Position numbers and translations under genes: made by a program. Of a stretch of DNA of 64,000 bases, positions 16,686 through 24,679 are shown piece after piece. The notes beneath the pieces were generated by a model that searched no databases, was not told where the DNA came from, and worked only from the letters and a program-made list of their open reading frames with translations. The stretch's first letter is position 1. Each line of letters starts with the position of its first letter. Source of the DNA: Lachnospiraceae bacterium (GTDB lineage Bacteria; Bacillota; Clostridia; Lachnospirales; Lachnospiraceae); assembly GCA_030524705.1 (NCBI GenBank), contig JAUNGD010000009.1:1-64000 (forward strand), in the 5' to 3' direction.

Positions 16686-17954
16686 TTAGTATTTCATATC
16701 CTTTAATATATCGCAGAAATCAAAGGTAGCAAAGTAATCCTTCGGCGTCTCAGCCCGGCGGATCATCTGAAAACTGCCGTCCTCTTTCAAAAGGATCTCG
16801 GAGGAGCGGAGCTTTCCATTGTAATTGTAACCCATGGAATATCCGTGGGCTCCCGCGTCATGGATCACCAGAAGATCTCCCATATCAATCTTCGGAAGCT
16901 GACGGTCGATGGCAAATTTGTCATTGTTTTCGCAGAGGGAGCCGGTCACGTCGTATACGTGATCGCAGGGCTCATTTTCCTTTCCCATAACGGTAATATG
17001 ATGGTACGCGCCGTACATCGCCGGACGCATCAGATTTACCGCGCAGGCGTCCACTCCAATATACTCCTTGTGGGTATGCTTCTCATTGATGGCTTTCGTC
17101 ACAAGGCAGCCGTACGGCCCCAGCATATATCTGCCCAGCTCGGTGTAAAGCGCCACGTCGCCCATACCTGCCGGTACGAGGACCTCCTCGTAAACCCTTC
17201 TTACGCCTGCACCGATCTTATGAATGTCATTTTTCTCCTGATCCGGGCGGTACGGGATACCGATACCTCCGGAAAGATTGATGAATTTGATCTTTGCGCC
17301 GGTCTTCTCCTGAAGGTTTACCGCCAGCTCAAACAGTACCTTCGCAAGCATCGGATAATAGTCGTTTGTCACGGTATTGCTGGCCAGGAACGCATGAATA
17401 CCGAATTCCTCCACGCCCTTTGCCTTCATAATGCGGAAGGCCTCTTCGATCTGCTCTGTCGTCATTCCGTATTTTGCATCTCCCGGGTTGTCCATAATAT
17501 CATTGCTGATCTTGAACAGTCCGCCCGGATTGTAACGGCAGGACATCGTTTTCGGAAGAGCGCCGAGAGCCTCTTCTACCTTTGCAATATGTGTAATATC
17601 ATCCAGATTGATGATGCCGTCGATCTCTGCCGCCTTCTTAAATTCATCCAGCGGCGTATCGTTTGAAGAAAACATCACGTCATGACCCTTGATCCCGATG
17701 GCCTCTGACAGCATCAGCTCCGTCATGGAAGAGCAGTCTGTCCCGCATCCGTACTCATGCAGAATATTGATCAGAAACGGATTCGGTGTAGCTTTCACTG
17801 CAAAGAATTCTTTATACCCTTTATTCCAGGAAAATGCCTCGTACAGCTCCTTTACGTTTTCCCGGATTCCCTTTTCGTCATACAGGTGGAACGGGGTCGG
17901 GAACTGCTGTGTGATCTCCTCAAGCTTTTCTTTTGATACAAATGTCTTTTTCAT
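16686..17954 (-). CDS. lysA: Diaminopimelate decarboxylase
   Basis: A 422-residue fold-type III PLP decarboxylase that converts meso-diaminopimelate to lysine. The PLP-binding lysine lies in FFAVKATPNP near residue 50. Further family blocks are GCGTDCSSMTEL, NLSGGIGIPYRP, ELGRYMLGPYG, the active-site CENNDKFA segment and HDAGAHGYSMG. The ATG at 17954 has GAGGAG 10 bases upstream; an upstream in-frame start at 17984 is less likely. Substrate-specificity blocks could also fit a carboxynorspermidine-type relative, but the overall match favours LysA. A leader of about 140 bases with long-range pairing precedes it (see 17955-18098), so expression is probably controlled in the 5' UTR. Confidence 0.88.
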   Translation of the reverse strand: MKKTFVSKEKLEEITQQFPTPFHLYDEKGIRENVKELYEAFSWNKGYKEFFAVKATPNPFLINILHEYGCGTDCSSMTELMLSEAIGIKGHDVMFSSNDTPLDEFKKAAEIDGIINLDDITHIAKVEEALGALPKTMSCRYNPGGLFKISNDIMDNPGDAKYGMTTEQIEEAFRIMKAKGVEEFGIHAFLASNTVTNDYYPMLAKVLFELAVNLQEKTGAKIKFINLSGGIGIPYRPDQEKNDIHKIGAGVRRVYEEVLVPAGMGDVALYTELGRYMLGPYGCLVTKAINEKHTHKEYIGVDACAVNLMRPAMYGAYHHITVMGKENEPCDHVYDVTGSLCENNDKFAIDRQLPKIDMGDLLVIHDAGAHGYSMGYNYNGKLRSSEILLKEDGSFQMIRRAETPKDYFATFDFCDILKDMKY

Positions 17955-18098
17955 ATCAGGTACACTCCTCACAAAATTTCGCAAGGTACACAGAAATACC
18001 TCCGGGCTGCAGCTCCTATGCCCTCAATGAGACATGGCAAAGCCCTCAAAGAAGCACAGCAAGACCGCCGGAGGTATACATCTTCGTATACATATGCT
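17955..18098 (-). promoter_or_regulatory. Structured 5' leader of lysA, type unknown
   Basis: Between the promoter and lysA the RNA contains a local hairpin GUAUAC-GAAGAU-GUAUAC. It overlaps a long-range stem UACCUCCGG / CCGGAGGUA that encloses about 70 bases, so the two are partly exclusive. Inside are two near-identical decamers, UUUGAGGGCU-like and AUUGAGGGCA-like. I do not recognise the lysine (L box) riboswitch core or a T-box AGGGUGGNACCGCG element. The structure is seen; regulation is inferred. Confidence 0.5.
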
Positions 18099-18104
18099 TG
18101 TAAT

Positions 18105-18134
18105 AATATACTCTGTCCCAAAAGGAATTGTCAA
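18105..18134 (-). promoter_or_regulatory. Promoter of lysA
   Basis: On the minus strand TTGACA (18134-18129) and TATATT (18110-18105) are separated by 18 bases. The -35 box touches the end of the sulfatase gene region. Confidence 0.6.
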
Positions 18135-18137
18135 TAC

Positions 18138-20198
18138 TTATTGGCCAAAAAACGACGGTATCCGGTGCTTTCCGTCCACAAGATGATTGTACTGCAATAT
18201 TTTGTATTCATTCAGAATATCAGCATACTCGTCTCCGCCATAGCTGTAAAATGTACCCTCGCTGTCCCGGTAGACATTTCCGTTCACCACCGGAAGAGTC
18301 TCCATCAGATTGCTCAGGAACTGCTGATAGCCTGTCAGAGGTATACCGGCGTTCTGCATCAGGATGCCGCCGAGGTAATTGACGCTAATCCCGTCGTAAT
18401 ATTCATGCTCCAGCCCGTAATTGCTCCACATCATAAAGGGAACCCGGTAGCCCTGCTGCACATAGTCCAGCGTCTCCTGGCTCTGCACACCGCAAATGCG
18501 CTGGATCACATTCGTAATATAATCCGACGGCTGATGGTCCCCGAACATCAGGACAATGACCGGCTCGTCCTGCTCCTGGAAATAAAGAATCAGATCCTGC
18601 AGCGCCCGGTCCGTCTCATTCATAAGGGTCAGATACTTTTCTGTCGCCAGCACGCTGGTCGTCTTCGAGGATACTTCGGTCAGCTTCAAATAGGAATCAA
18701 AATCCGGCGACGGCTTGCTGTAGCCGCCGTGGTTCTGCATCGTCACTTCAAAAATAAATGCCCTCTGCTGCTCATCCTTCTGTTCAAATTCTTCTATAAT
18801 CCTGCCAAAGGCCGCACGGTCGCTGACATATCCCCGCATCCTCAGCGGATCATCAAAGTCCTTGACGCTTAAAAACTCATCAAATCCAAAATCCTCGTAC
18901 ACCTCATCCCGGTCCCAGCCGGAGGCATTGTAGGGATGAATCGCCGTCGTGTCATAGCCCATGGACTTCAGGTACCATGCCAGGGAAGGCGTTTCACCGT
19001 GAATATACTGCTGGTACGGCACGCTTCCCACCGGAAGAAAGCCCATCGTATCCCCGGTCAGAAATTCAAATTCCGTGTTGGCCGTGTTCCCGCCCTTCAC
19101 CGAAACATACACCTCTCCGCCGACTGCCTCCTCCTGCAGGCTTTTAAAAAACGGAATCACATCCTCGCTGGTCTCAAAATCCCCCCAGACAGAAAGGTCT
19201 GAGAACGCCTCATCCATGATTACCACGATATTCGGATATTCCGCGGCAGCCCCTGACGAAGCGCTGTTTGCCGTACTGTTTGCTGTACTGTTTTCCGAAT
19301 CAGTGTTTCCTGCCTCTGACGTGCTTTCCGGGCCGCCGTTCTTCCCCTTTGCACCCTCCGTTTTGACCTGCTCAGCAATCTCCTGCGCCCTTTCAGCAGA
19401 ATATCCCACCGGCTCCTCTACGTTCAGAAAACGCAGGTTGCCCAGAAAGGCCGCCGCGATCCCGTTGTTGCGGTACGGGACGTTCAGGGTAAACAGCGTC
19501 GTGTCCATGCCGAAAAAGCTCTGCACGCTGCTTTTCTGGATCCCCGATATATAGACGCACAGCAAAAGCGCACAAAGGAAAGCCGTCGGAATACGCAGCT
19601 TCATCCTTTTGATTTTCACGGACGACTTGGAAGCGAGCAGGATGATCCACACAAAGCTCATCACCACGAAGGCCGCCTTCCAGGTAAGAGTAAAGGTATA
19701 ATTGTCAGCCACAGACATCGCCGTCCCCAGAGACAGAAAATCCCAGGGAACAATGGGTGAGGAACGGAAGCTGACCACATAGTAATTCGCCAGGCCGAAG
19801 ATCATCGGCACCAGGGTAGCTATTTCAAATCCCAGCCGCACGCTCCCCAGCAAAAAAACTGCCAGCCCATACAGCAGATAAAAGAAGGCCAGATTCAAAA
19901 CGACGATGGGAATATCCAGATCCGTCAGGACATGGGTGTAATTTTCCAGGGCCGCAAAGGCTGCAAAGGGAAGCAGAATATAAAAAATCCCCGACAGGAT
20001 GCGCCCGTAAGAGAAAGGGCACAGGACAAACGCCCCTGCCCCGAAGGCCAGCAAAAGCGCCAGCACCAGAAAAGGAGCGTCAACGCCCTCTCCCGCCGCC
20101 GCAAGAGCTGTAATAATAAGCATAGCTGCGGTCACAGCAATCGCTACCGCAGCTTTTTTCTTATCCGGTCTTGAAAATGTTTTCTTCTTTTCTATCAT
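18138..20198 (-). CDS. LTA-synthase-family membrane sulfatase
   Basis: A 686-residue protein with a multi-helix N-terminal membrane domain (segments from about residue 15 to 220). A low-complexity linker at about 281-318 (STANSTANSAS repeats) leads to an extracellular sulfatase/alkaline-phosphatase domain from about 321. Metal-binding and nucleophile elements are visible: MDEAF (Asp329, Glu330), GGNTANTEF with the likely nucleophile Thr372, and FGDHQPS late in the domain. This is the layout of lipoteichoic acid synthase LtaS and related phosphoglycerol transferases, which polymerise glycerol phosphate outside the membrane. The exact polymer is unknown. It follows the rhomboid-like gene by 18 bases and may share its promoter. 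Confidence 0.88.
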   Translation of the reverse strand: MIEKKKTFSRPDKKKAAVAIAVTAAMLIITALAAAGEGVDAPFLVLALLLAFGAGAFVLCPFSYGRILSGIFYILLPFAAFAALENYTHVLTDLDIPIVVLNLAFFYLLYGLAVFLLGSVRLGFEIATLVPMIFGLANYYVVSFRSSPIVPWDFLSLGTAMSVADNYTFTLTWKAAFVVMSFVWIILLASKSSVKIKRMKLRIPTAFLCALLLCVYISGIQKSSVQSFFGMDTTLFTLNVPYRNNGIAAAFLGNLRFLNVEEPVGYSAERAQEIAEQVKTEGAKGKNGGPESTSEAGNTDSENSTANSTANSASSGAAAEYPNIVVIMDEAFSDLSVWGDFETSEDVIPFFKSLQEEAVGGEVYVSVKGGNTANTEFEFLTGDTMGFLPVGSVPYQQYIHGETPSLAWYLKSMGYDTTAIHPYNASGWDRDEVYEDFGFDEFLSVKDFDDPLRMRGYVSDRAAFGRIIEEFEQKDEQQRAFIFEVTMQNHGGYSKPSPDFDSYLKLTEVSSKTTSVLATEKYLTLMNETDRALQDLILYFQEQDEPVIVLMFGDHQPSDYITNVIQRICGVQSQETLDYVQQGYRVPFMMWSNYGLEHEYYDGISVNYLGGILMQNAGIPLTGYQQFLSNLMETLPVVNGNVYRDSEGTFYSYGGDEYADILNEYKILQYNHLVDGKHRIPSFFGQ

Positions 20199-20216
20199 TT
20201 TTCCATCATCTTCCCC

Positions 20217-21029
20217 TTATTTCTTTATATGCTGATGCGTGAAAAGATGATCCTGACAGTACTCATAATTTCCGTCGCATTTGGAACAGAACCGGAACTC
20301 CAGATGATCCCCGTCCTTCTCAGTCCGTCCGCAGACCGCGCACTTATGTCTCGTGGCGCTCCTGGGCTGCGCCTTCTGTACATTCCGCTTGAACTCATTG
20401 CGGCGGTGTACCTCTTTGGGTGAAAATCTTCTCATATTTCTTGACATCAGGAAGAAGATCACAAAGTTCAGCAGCGACATTATAATGGAAATACGGTCCG
20501 CCCAGCCCCCTTCGAATATGGAGAGCACAATAAAAAATCCGTAAACAAGCCCCATCCACTTCATCTTAATCGGAATCAGGAAATACAGCATTACCTCCAT
20601 ATCTGGATACGTAAGGGCAAAGGCCAGGAAAATCGACATATTGATATAATACGTGCTGAAATATCCGCCGCCGCCCATGAAATACAGGATGAAAGCTCCA
20701 ATCACTGTAAATATGATACCGGAAAAAATATAAACATTGAACCGGAACGCTCCCCAGGTATACTCCAGCGTACGCCCGATGGAAAAATAAAAATACAGCA
20801 TAATAATCGTAAACAGATCCAGCCGGCTGGGCGGCACAAGGATCCAGGAAATGACACGCCAAACCTGTCCGTGCAGGATCAGATACGGATTCAGCGTCAG
20901 ATACATCAAAAGCTCCGGCATCAGCGCCGAGATCAGATAACCCGCCGCATACAGTGCAATGATGATAGCCGGCAGATTCCGTATCGCGTATTTACCGTAC
21001 TTACGCTCCATCTTATCCAGAAAATTCAT
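20217..21029 (-). CDS. Rhomboid-like membrane protein with C-terminal zinc ribbon
   Basis: A 270-residue protein starting at the ATG at 21029, with GAGG 7 bases upstream. Residues about 15-205 hold six membrane segments. The WRVISWILVPPS block resembles the rhomboid L1 region, but the catalytic GxSG motif is replaced by INMSIFLAF and no catalytic His is evident, so it looks like an inactive rhomboid relative. A basic linker is followed at about 233-265 by a zinc-ribbon-like module (CAVC, then CSKC, then a further Cys/His set). It is the first gene of a unit with the LTA-synthase-like gene, behind a perfect consensus promoter. A role in handling membrane substrates for the envelope is only a guess. 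Confidence 0.7.
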   Translation of the reverse strand: MNFLDKMERKYGKYAIRNLPAIIIALYAAGYLISALMPELLMYLTLNPYLILHGQVWRVISWILVPPSRLDLFTIIMLYFYFSIGRTLEYTWGAFRFNVYIFSGIIFTVIGAFILYFMGGGGYFSTYYINMSIFLAFALTYPDMEVMLYFLIPIKMKWMGLVYGFFIVLSIFEGGWADRISIIMSLLNFVIFFLMSRNMRRFSPKEVHRRNEFKRNVQKAQPRSATRHKCAVCGRTEKDGDHLEFRFCSKCDGNYEYCQDHLFTHQHIKK

Positions 21030-21065
21030 AATCAAGCCTCTTTCTTATACAAATTCATCTCGTTT

Positions 21066-21094
21066 ATTATAAATTTATGAGAAACGTTTGTCAA
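21066..21094 (-). promoter_or_regulatory. Consensus promoter of the rhomboid-like/LTA-synthase-like unit
   Basis: On the minus strand a perfect TTGACA (21094-21089) and a perfect TATAAT (21071-21066) have the optimal 17-base spacer. Confidence 0.8.
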
Positions 21095-21131
21095 TCAGCG
21101 CCGCCCCGTATTTCCTCTTCTTTAGATTTTT

Positions 21132-21317
21132 TTAAGAAAGCTGACGGAACTTCGGAATGCAGATCTGATCCCCCACCTGCAAATTGTAAATATCTACGTA
21201 GGGATTGGCAAAAATCAATGCGGAAACTCTCACCTGATATTTTTTCCCCAGCAGATACAGGGTATCTCCCTTCTCAATCGTATGTGTAAATCCAATGCAT
21301 TTACACGAGGATGCCAT
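21132..21317 (-). CDS. Small LysM-domain protein
   Basis: A 61-residue protein that is almost entirely one LysM domain: FTHTIEKGDTLYLLGKKY at residues 10-27, then ANPYVDIYNLQVGDQICIP. LysM binds N-acetylglucosamine in peptidoglycan or spore layers. There is no signal peptide, and the start is Cys-rich (SSCKC). Similar small LysM proteins in spore formers are assembled into spore coats from the mother cell, but a location is not shown here. The ATG has AGAGGTGATTTT upstream. It is single and divergent from aroC. Confidence 0.85.
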   Translation of the reverse strand: MASSCKCIGFTHTIEKGDTLYLLGKKYQVRVSALIFANPYVDIYNLQVGDQICIPKFRQLS

Positions 21318-21366
21318 AAAATCACCTCTGCTTTTATTTAATATATGATATGCATTTCAAAAGGAA

Positions 21367-21395
21367 TTGCTTGCCAAAGTAGGATTTCTTATACT
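21367..21395 (+). promoter_or_regulatory. Promoter of aroC
   Basis: TTGCTT (21367-21372) and TATACT (21390-21395) have a 17-base spacer. The transcript would have a leader of about 67 bases. Confidence 0.6.
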
Positions 21396-21432
21396 ATACT
21401 GGAAAACGGATTTGATTTTACGATAAAAAATC

Positions 21433-21448
21433 CCGAAGGAAACTTCGG
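21433..21448 (+). promoter_or_regulatory. Stable GAAA-tetraloop hairpin before the aroC RBS
   Basis: CCGAAG-GAAA-CTTCGG is a 6-bp stem closed by a GNRA tetraloop. It ends 7 bases before the GGAAGG ribosome binding site of aroC. There is no T-run, so it is not a terminator. Confidence 0.5.
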
Positions 21449-21468
21449 CTTGAAAGGAAGGTTTTAAT

Positions 21469-22590
21469 ATGGCAGGCTCAGTATTTGGAACAATGTTTAA
21501 AATAAGCACCTGGGGCGAATCCCACGGGAAGGGCATCGGCGTTGTGGTGGACGGCTGTCCCGCAGGCATCCCTCTTTGCGAAGAGGACATTCAGGTTTAT
21601 CTCAACCGCCGCAGGCCGGGGCAGAACCGATATACGACGGCCCGGTCCGAGGCGGACGCTGTGGAGATCATGTCGGGAGTCTTTGAGGGCAAAACCACGG
21701 GCACTCCCATCTCTCTGATCGTTTTAAATAAGGATCAGCGCTCCCGGGATTACGGCTCGATCTCAGAGCTGTACCGCCCCGGTCACGCAGATTATCCCTA
21801 CGATATGAAATACGGCTTCCGGGATTACCGCGGCGGCGGCCGCTCCTCCGGCCGGGAAACCATTGGCCGCGTGGCTGCCGGAGCCATCGCTATGAAAATG
21901 CTCTCCGAGCTGGGAATCACGGTAAAGGCATACGTCAGCGCCATCGGCCCCGTGTCCATCGACCGTTCCCGCATGGATCTGTCGCTCACGGAAGAAAGTC
22001 CGCTCCGCATGCCGGATCTCGATGCCACCGAACGGGCACAGCAGTACCTTGAGGAATGTATGAGGGCGCTGGATTCCAGCGGCGGCGTCGTTGAATGCGT
22101 CGCAGAGCATCTTCCCGCCGGCCTGGGAGAACCGGTATTTGACAAGCTGGACGCCAACCTCGCAAGGGCTGTCATGTCCATAGGCGCAGTAAAGGCCGTA
22201 GAGATCGGAGACGGCACACTGGTATCCTCCCGCAGAGGCTCCCAGAACAACGACGGCTATACCACAGATGCAGAGGGTAAGCCCGTTAAGGCCTCCAATC
22301 ACAGCGGCGGTATTCTGGGCGGAATCAGCGACGGCGCGCCGCTCTTTCTCCGGGCCTCCTTCAAGCCGACGGCCTCCATCGCCCAGGTACAGACCATGCT
22401 GGGCCGGGACGGCAAATGCCATGACGAGTCCATCCACGGCAGACATGATCCTCTCATTGTCACCCGGGCTGTCGTCGTAGTCGAAGCCATGACCGCTCTG
22501 ACCATCGCGGACCACCTGCTGATGGCAATGTCCTCTAAAATGGAAAACATCAAAAAAGTATACGGCGCTGATAATGGCACTGATCAATAA
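21469..22590 (+). CDS. aroC: Chorismate synthase
   Basis: A 373-residue enzyme that converts 5-enolpyruvylshikimate-3-phosphate to chorismate, the last common step to the aromatic amino acids; it needs reduced FMN. Signature blocks are FKISTWGESHGKGIGVVVDG at residues 9-28, RPGHADYPYDMKYGFRDYRGGGRSSGRET near 105-133, and the C-terminal SNHSGGILGGISDG and RHDPLIVTRAVVVVEAM. The length is normal. The ATG follows GGAAGG. It is followed 38 bases later by a GNAT gene on the same strand and is not clustered with other aro genes. Confidence 0.96.
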   Translation: MAGSVFGTMFKISTWGESHGKGIGVVVDGCPAGIPLCEEDIQVYLNRRRPGQNRYTTARSEADAVEIMSGVFEGKTTGTPISLIVLNKDQRSRDYGSISELYRPGHADYPYDMKYGFRDYRGGGRSSGRETIGRVAAGAIAMKMLSELGITVKAYVSAIGPVSIDRSRMDLSLTEESPLRMPDLDATERAQQYLEECMRALDSSGGVVECVAEHLPAGLGEPVFDKLDANLARAVMSIGAVKAVEIGDGTLVSSRRGSQNNDGYTTDAEGKPVKASNHSGGILGGISDGAPLFLRASFKPTASIAQVQTMLGRDGKCHDESIHGRHDPLIVTRAVVVVEAMTALTIADHLLMAMSSKMENIKKVYGADNGTDQ

Positions 22591-22628
22591 GACAAACAAA
22601 CTGACTGACTTAGGAGGCTGAAAATAAA

Positions 22629-23147
22629 ATGATCCGTAAAGCAACAAAAGAAGACATCCCATCCATCGTAAAAATTTACGATGCAATACTTGATTATGAG
22701 GAAGCCGGCAAGCTCCATATCGGCTGGGCCCGAGGCGTCTACCCCACCGAGCAGACGGCGCTGGACTCTCTCGGCAAAGGGACCCTGTTTGTCTGCGAGG
22801 ACGGCGGAAGGATCGTAGCCTCCGCCAAAATCGACCAGACCCAGGTGCCCGAATACAGGGATGCGTCCTGGAAATATGACGCCCCCGATCATGAAATCAT
22901 GGTTCTGCACGCTCTGGCCGTGGATCCCGCCGCCTCCCGCTGCAGCTACGGAAAGACTTTCGTCCGTTTTTATGAACAGTACGCCCTGGAGCACAACTGT
23001 CATTATCTGCGGATGGACACCCAAGAAATCAACAAAACGGCGCAGAGCCTGTATAAAAAGCTGGGCTACAGAGAAGCCGGTGTAGTATTCTGTGTGTTCA
23101 ACGGCATCCCCAATGTACGTCTGATGTGCCTGGAGAAGAAAATATAA
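22629..23147 (+). CDS. GNAT family N-acetyltransferase
   Basis: A 172-residue acyl-CoA-dependent acyltransferase. The GNAT core is visible: beta strands around LFVCEDGGRIVASAKI (about 57-72), the LHALAVDPAA acetyl-CoA strand followed by a short pyrophosphate loop (about 97-115), and the C-terminal NKTAQSLYKKLGYREAG motif (about 138-154). The canonical Q/RxxGxG/A loop is poor here (CSYGKT). The acceptor cannot be predicted. The ATG has a TAGGAGG RBS. It is probably cotranscribed with aroC and ends at a large hairpin terminator. Confidence 0.88.
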   Translation: MIRKATKEDIPSIVKIYDAILDYEEAGKLHIGWARGVYPTEQTALDSLGKGTLFVCEDGGRIVASAKIDQTQVPEYRDASWKYDAPDHEIMVLHALAVDPAASRCSYGKTFVRFYEQYALEHNCHYLRMDTQEINKTAQSLYKKLGYREAGVVFCVFNGIPNVRLMCLEKKI

Positions 23148-23181
23148 ATCAAACCAAAGGAGCTTTCCTATCTCATGAAAT

Positions 23182-23248
23182 GAAACGTGCGTTTATGAAG
23201 CATTCTCTCAGAACCTTGAAAGAAACCAGCTTCACAAACGCACGTTTC
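23182..23248. terminator. Long hairpin terminator between convergent genes
   Basis: GAAACGTGCGTTT and AAACGCACGTTTC pair perfectly (13 bp). The pairing continues, after one mismatch, with TGAAGC/GCTTCA, and the loop is 27 bases. On the plus strand it is followed by CTTTCTTT. It separates the aroC/GNAT unit from the convergent lactonase gene. Confidence 0.75.
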
Positions 23249-23378
23249 GGCTTTCTTTAACTTTATTTCAGCTCTCTCTTAACTTTATTTCATCCTTCTT
23301 TTAACCTTTTGGCTTTCTTTTCATCTATTTCATTCTTCTTTTAGCCCTTTTATCTTTCTTTCCTCTCAATAGATCCTC
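23249..23378. repeat. Pyrimidine-rich imperfect tandem repeats
   Basis: The stretch between the hairpin and the lactonase gene is made of TTCTTTT / CTTTATTTCA-type units. The clearest is TTAACTTTATTTCA at 23257-23270, repeated at 23279-23292 (period 22). No gene is seen. Confidence 0.6.
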
Positions 23379-23396
23379 TGCAAATACGGCTGCAGA

Positions 23397-24452
23397 TCAC
23401 TCATACTGTGAGATCAGGATGCAGTTCGGCGTATCAACCTTGATTGGCCGTCCCTTCATCACCAGCAGCTTCTTTTCATAATCTATTGTAAAGAAGCGGA
23501 TCTCATTCGTCTCGTGATTCAGGACCACCAGCGTCTTTTCACCGGGCAGCACATCAATATCCTTCGGATAATCGCCGCTGATCGGCAGACAGCAGAGACG
23601 CTCCAGCAGCCCCGTCTCCTGATCCACCGCAAACACGGCCACCGTATTCTCTCCTGCCGTTGACGCATACAGATATTTGCCGCTGGGCGAAAGCTTCATG
23701 CCGCAGCAGGCGCTTCCTTTCGTCTCCGGATCCCGCAGCACGGAAATTTCCTGAATCTTTTCAAACTCAGGTGACTTTCCGGATCCGTCATACTTGTACA
23801 CACAGATCTCGTTCGTGAGCTCTGCATTGATATAGGCAAAGCGTCCGTCCTTGCTGAAGGTCAGAAGGCGCGGGCCGGAATCCAGCTTGCAGCGAAGAAT
23901 ATCGTAGAGATTCAGCTTGCCCGTATTTTCATTGATCCGATAAAGCTTTACCTGGTCGATGCCGTTATCCACCGCACAGAGATATTTGTCGTCCGGCGTC
24001 GGGATCACACAGCTTACATGGGGACGGAAATTCCGCTCTGCCACACTTCCCAGTCCCTTGTGGAAAATACCCGCCATGATGGAGCCAAGACGTCCGTCGC
24101 GATGCGTATGAACCACCGTCACCTTTCCGTCATGGTAACCTCCCACGTACAAAAACTTTCCATTCTTATCCGTTGAAAGATAGCATCCTCGCATCCCGTC
24201 GATGCCGACCTTGTTGATCGGCTCCAGGCTTCCGTTCGACAGTATCTTAAGCACCTCTACGCCCTCATCCGCGATCGAATAAAGGTATTTGCCGTTGTAG
24301 GATTTAACCATATGCGAAGCATTGTTTACGGGGATCACCTCACGCTCCGTCATGTACCCTGCTTCGAGATCAATATCATAAACATGAATGCCGATGCTGC
24401 TTCCGTGCGTGTATGTTCCCACGTATGCCACGTATTTCTCGTGTCTTTCCAT
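23397..24452 (-). CDS. Lactonase family (6-phosphogluconolactonase-like) beta-propeller protein
   Basis: A 351-residue protein of the Pgl/YbhE seven-bladed propeller family. It starts AYVGTYTHGSSIGIHVYDID and has repeated blade motifs such as GKFLYVGGYHDGKVTV, DDKYLCAVDNGIDQVKLY, SGKYLYASTAGENTVAVF and KTLVVLNHETNEI. Members hydrolyse 6-phosphogluconolactone in the pentose phosphate route, though many have untested substrates. The ATG has an AGGAGG site. It is single, with its own promoter (24515-24543), divergent from the polyamine operon and convergent with the aroC unit. Confidence 0.85.
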   Translation of the reverse strand: MERHEKYVAYVGTYTHGSSIGIHVYDIDLEAGYMTEREVIPVNNASHMVKSYNGKYLYSIADEGVEVLKILSNGSLEPINKVGIDGMRGCYLSTDKNGKFLYVGGYHDGKVTVVHTHRDGRLGSIMAGIFHKGLGSVAERNFRPHVSCVIPTPDDKYLCAVDNGIDQVKLYRINENTGKLNLYDILRCKLDSGPRLLTFSKDGRFAYINAELTNEICVYKYDGSGKSPEFEKIQEISVLRDPETKGSACCGMKLSPSGKYLYASTAGENTVAVFAVDQETGLLERLCCLPISGDYPKDIDVLPGEKTLVVLNHETNEIRFFTIDYEKKLLVMKGRPIKVDTPNCILISQYE

Positions 24453-24514
24453 CGTAAAACCTCCTGTAAAACTTTTTGAACCCGTCTTCTCAGGTTCAGC
24501 GCACTATTTCCGTT

Positions 24515-24543
24515 ATCATAACACAGATGCAGTTCTTTGTTAA
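24515..24543 (-). promoter_or_regulatory. Promoter of the lactonase gene
   Basis: On the minus strand TTAACA (24543-24538) and TATGAT (24520-24515) have a 17-base spacer. Confidence 0.6.
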
Positions 24544-24575
24544 GTAAAATAGATGAAAAACTTTTGAAAAATATA

Positions 24576-24603
24576 TTGACACAGAACAAAGGAAGAGTAT
24601 AAT
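24576..24603 (+). promoter_or_regulatory. Consensus promoter of the potABCD operon
   Basis: A perfect TTGACA (24576-24581) and a perfect TATAAT (24598-24603) are separated by 16 bases. A strong promoter of this kind in front of a self-encoded regulator fits repression control. Confidence 0.75.
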
Positions 24604-24617
24604 CATCATTAATGCGC

Positions 24618-24634
24618 GTTTAGTAAAGCTAAAC
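24618..24634. promoter_or_regulatory. Inverted repeat, candidate operator of the XRE-cupin regulator
   Basis: GTTTAG-TAAAG-CTAAAC is a perfect 6-5-6 dyad located 14 bases after the -10 box, in the early transcribed region of the pot operon. The position suits a dimeric HTH repressor. Confidence 0.55.
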
Positions 24635-24679
24635 TTTTTGTTTATTTTTACTGCGTTTACATAAGACAGGAGAACAGCA

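Noticed and set aside
16845-17666. Plus-strand open frame of 273 codons
   Set aside because: It is antisense to lysA and has no start signals.
17955-18098. Lysine (L box) riboswitch before lysA
   Set aside because: The leader is too short for the five-stem L box, and I could not find its conserved junction sequences; reported as an unknown structured leader instead.
21763-22686. Minus-strand open frame of 307 codons
   Set aside because: It is antisense to aroC and matches no family.
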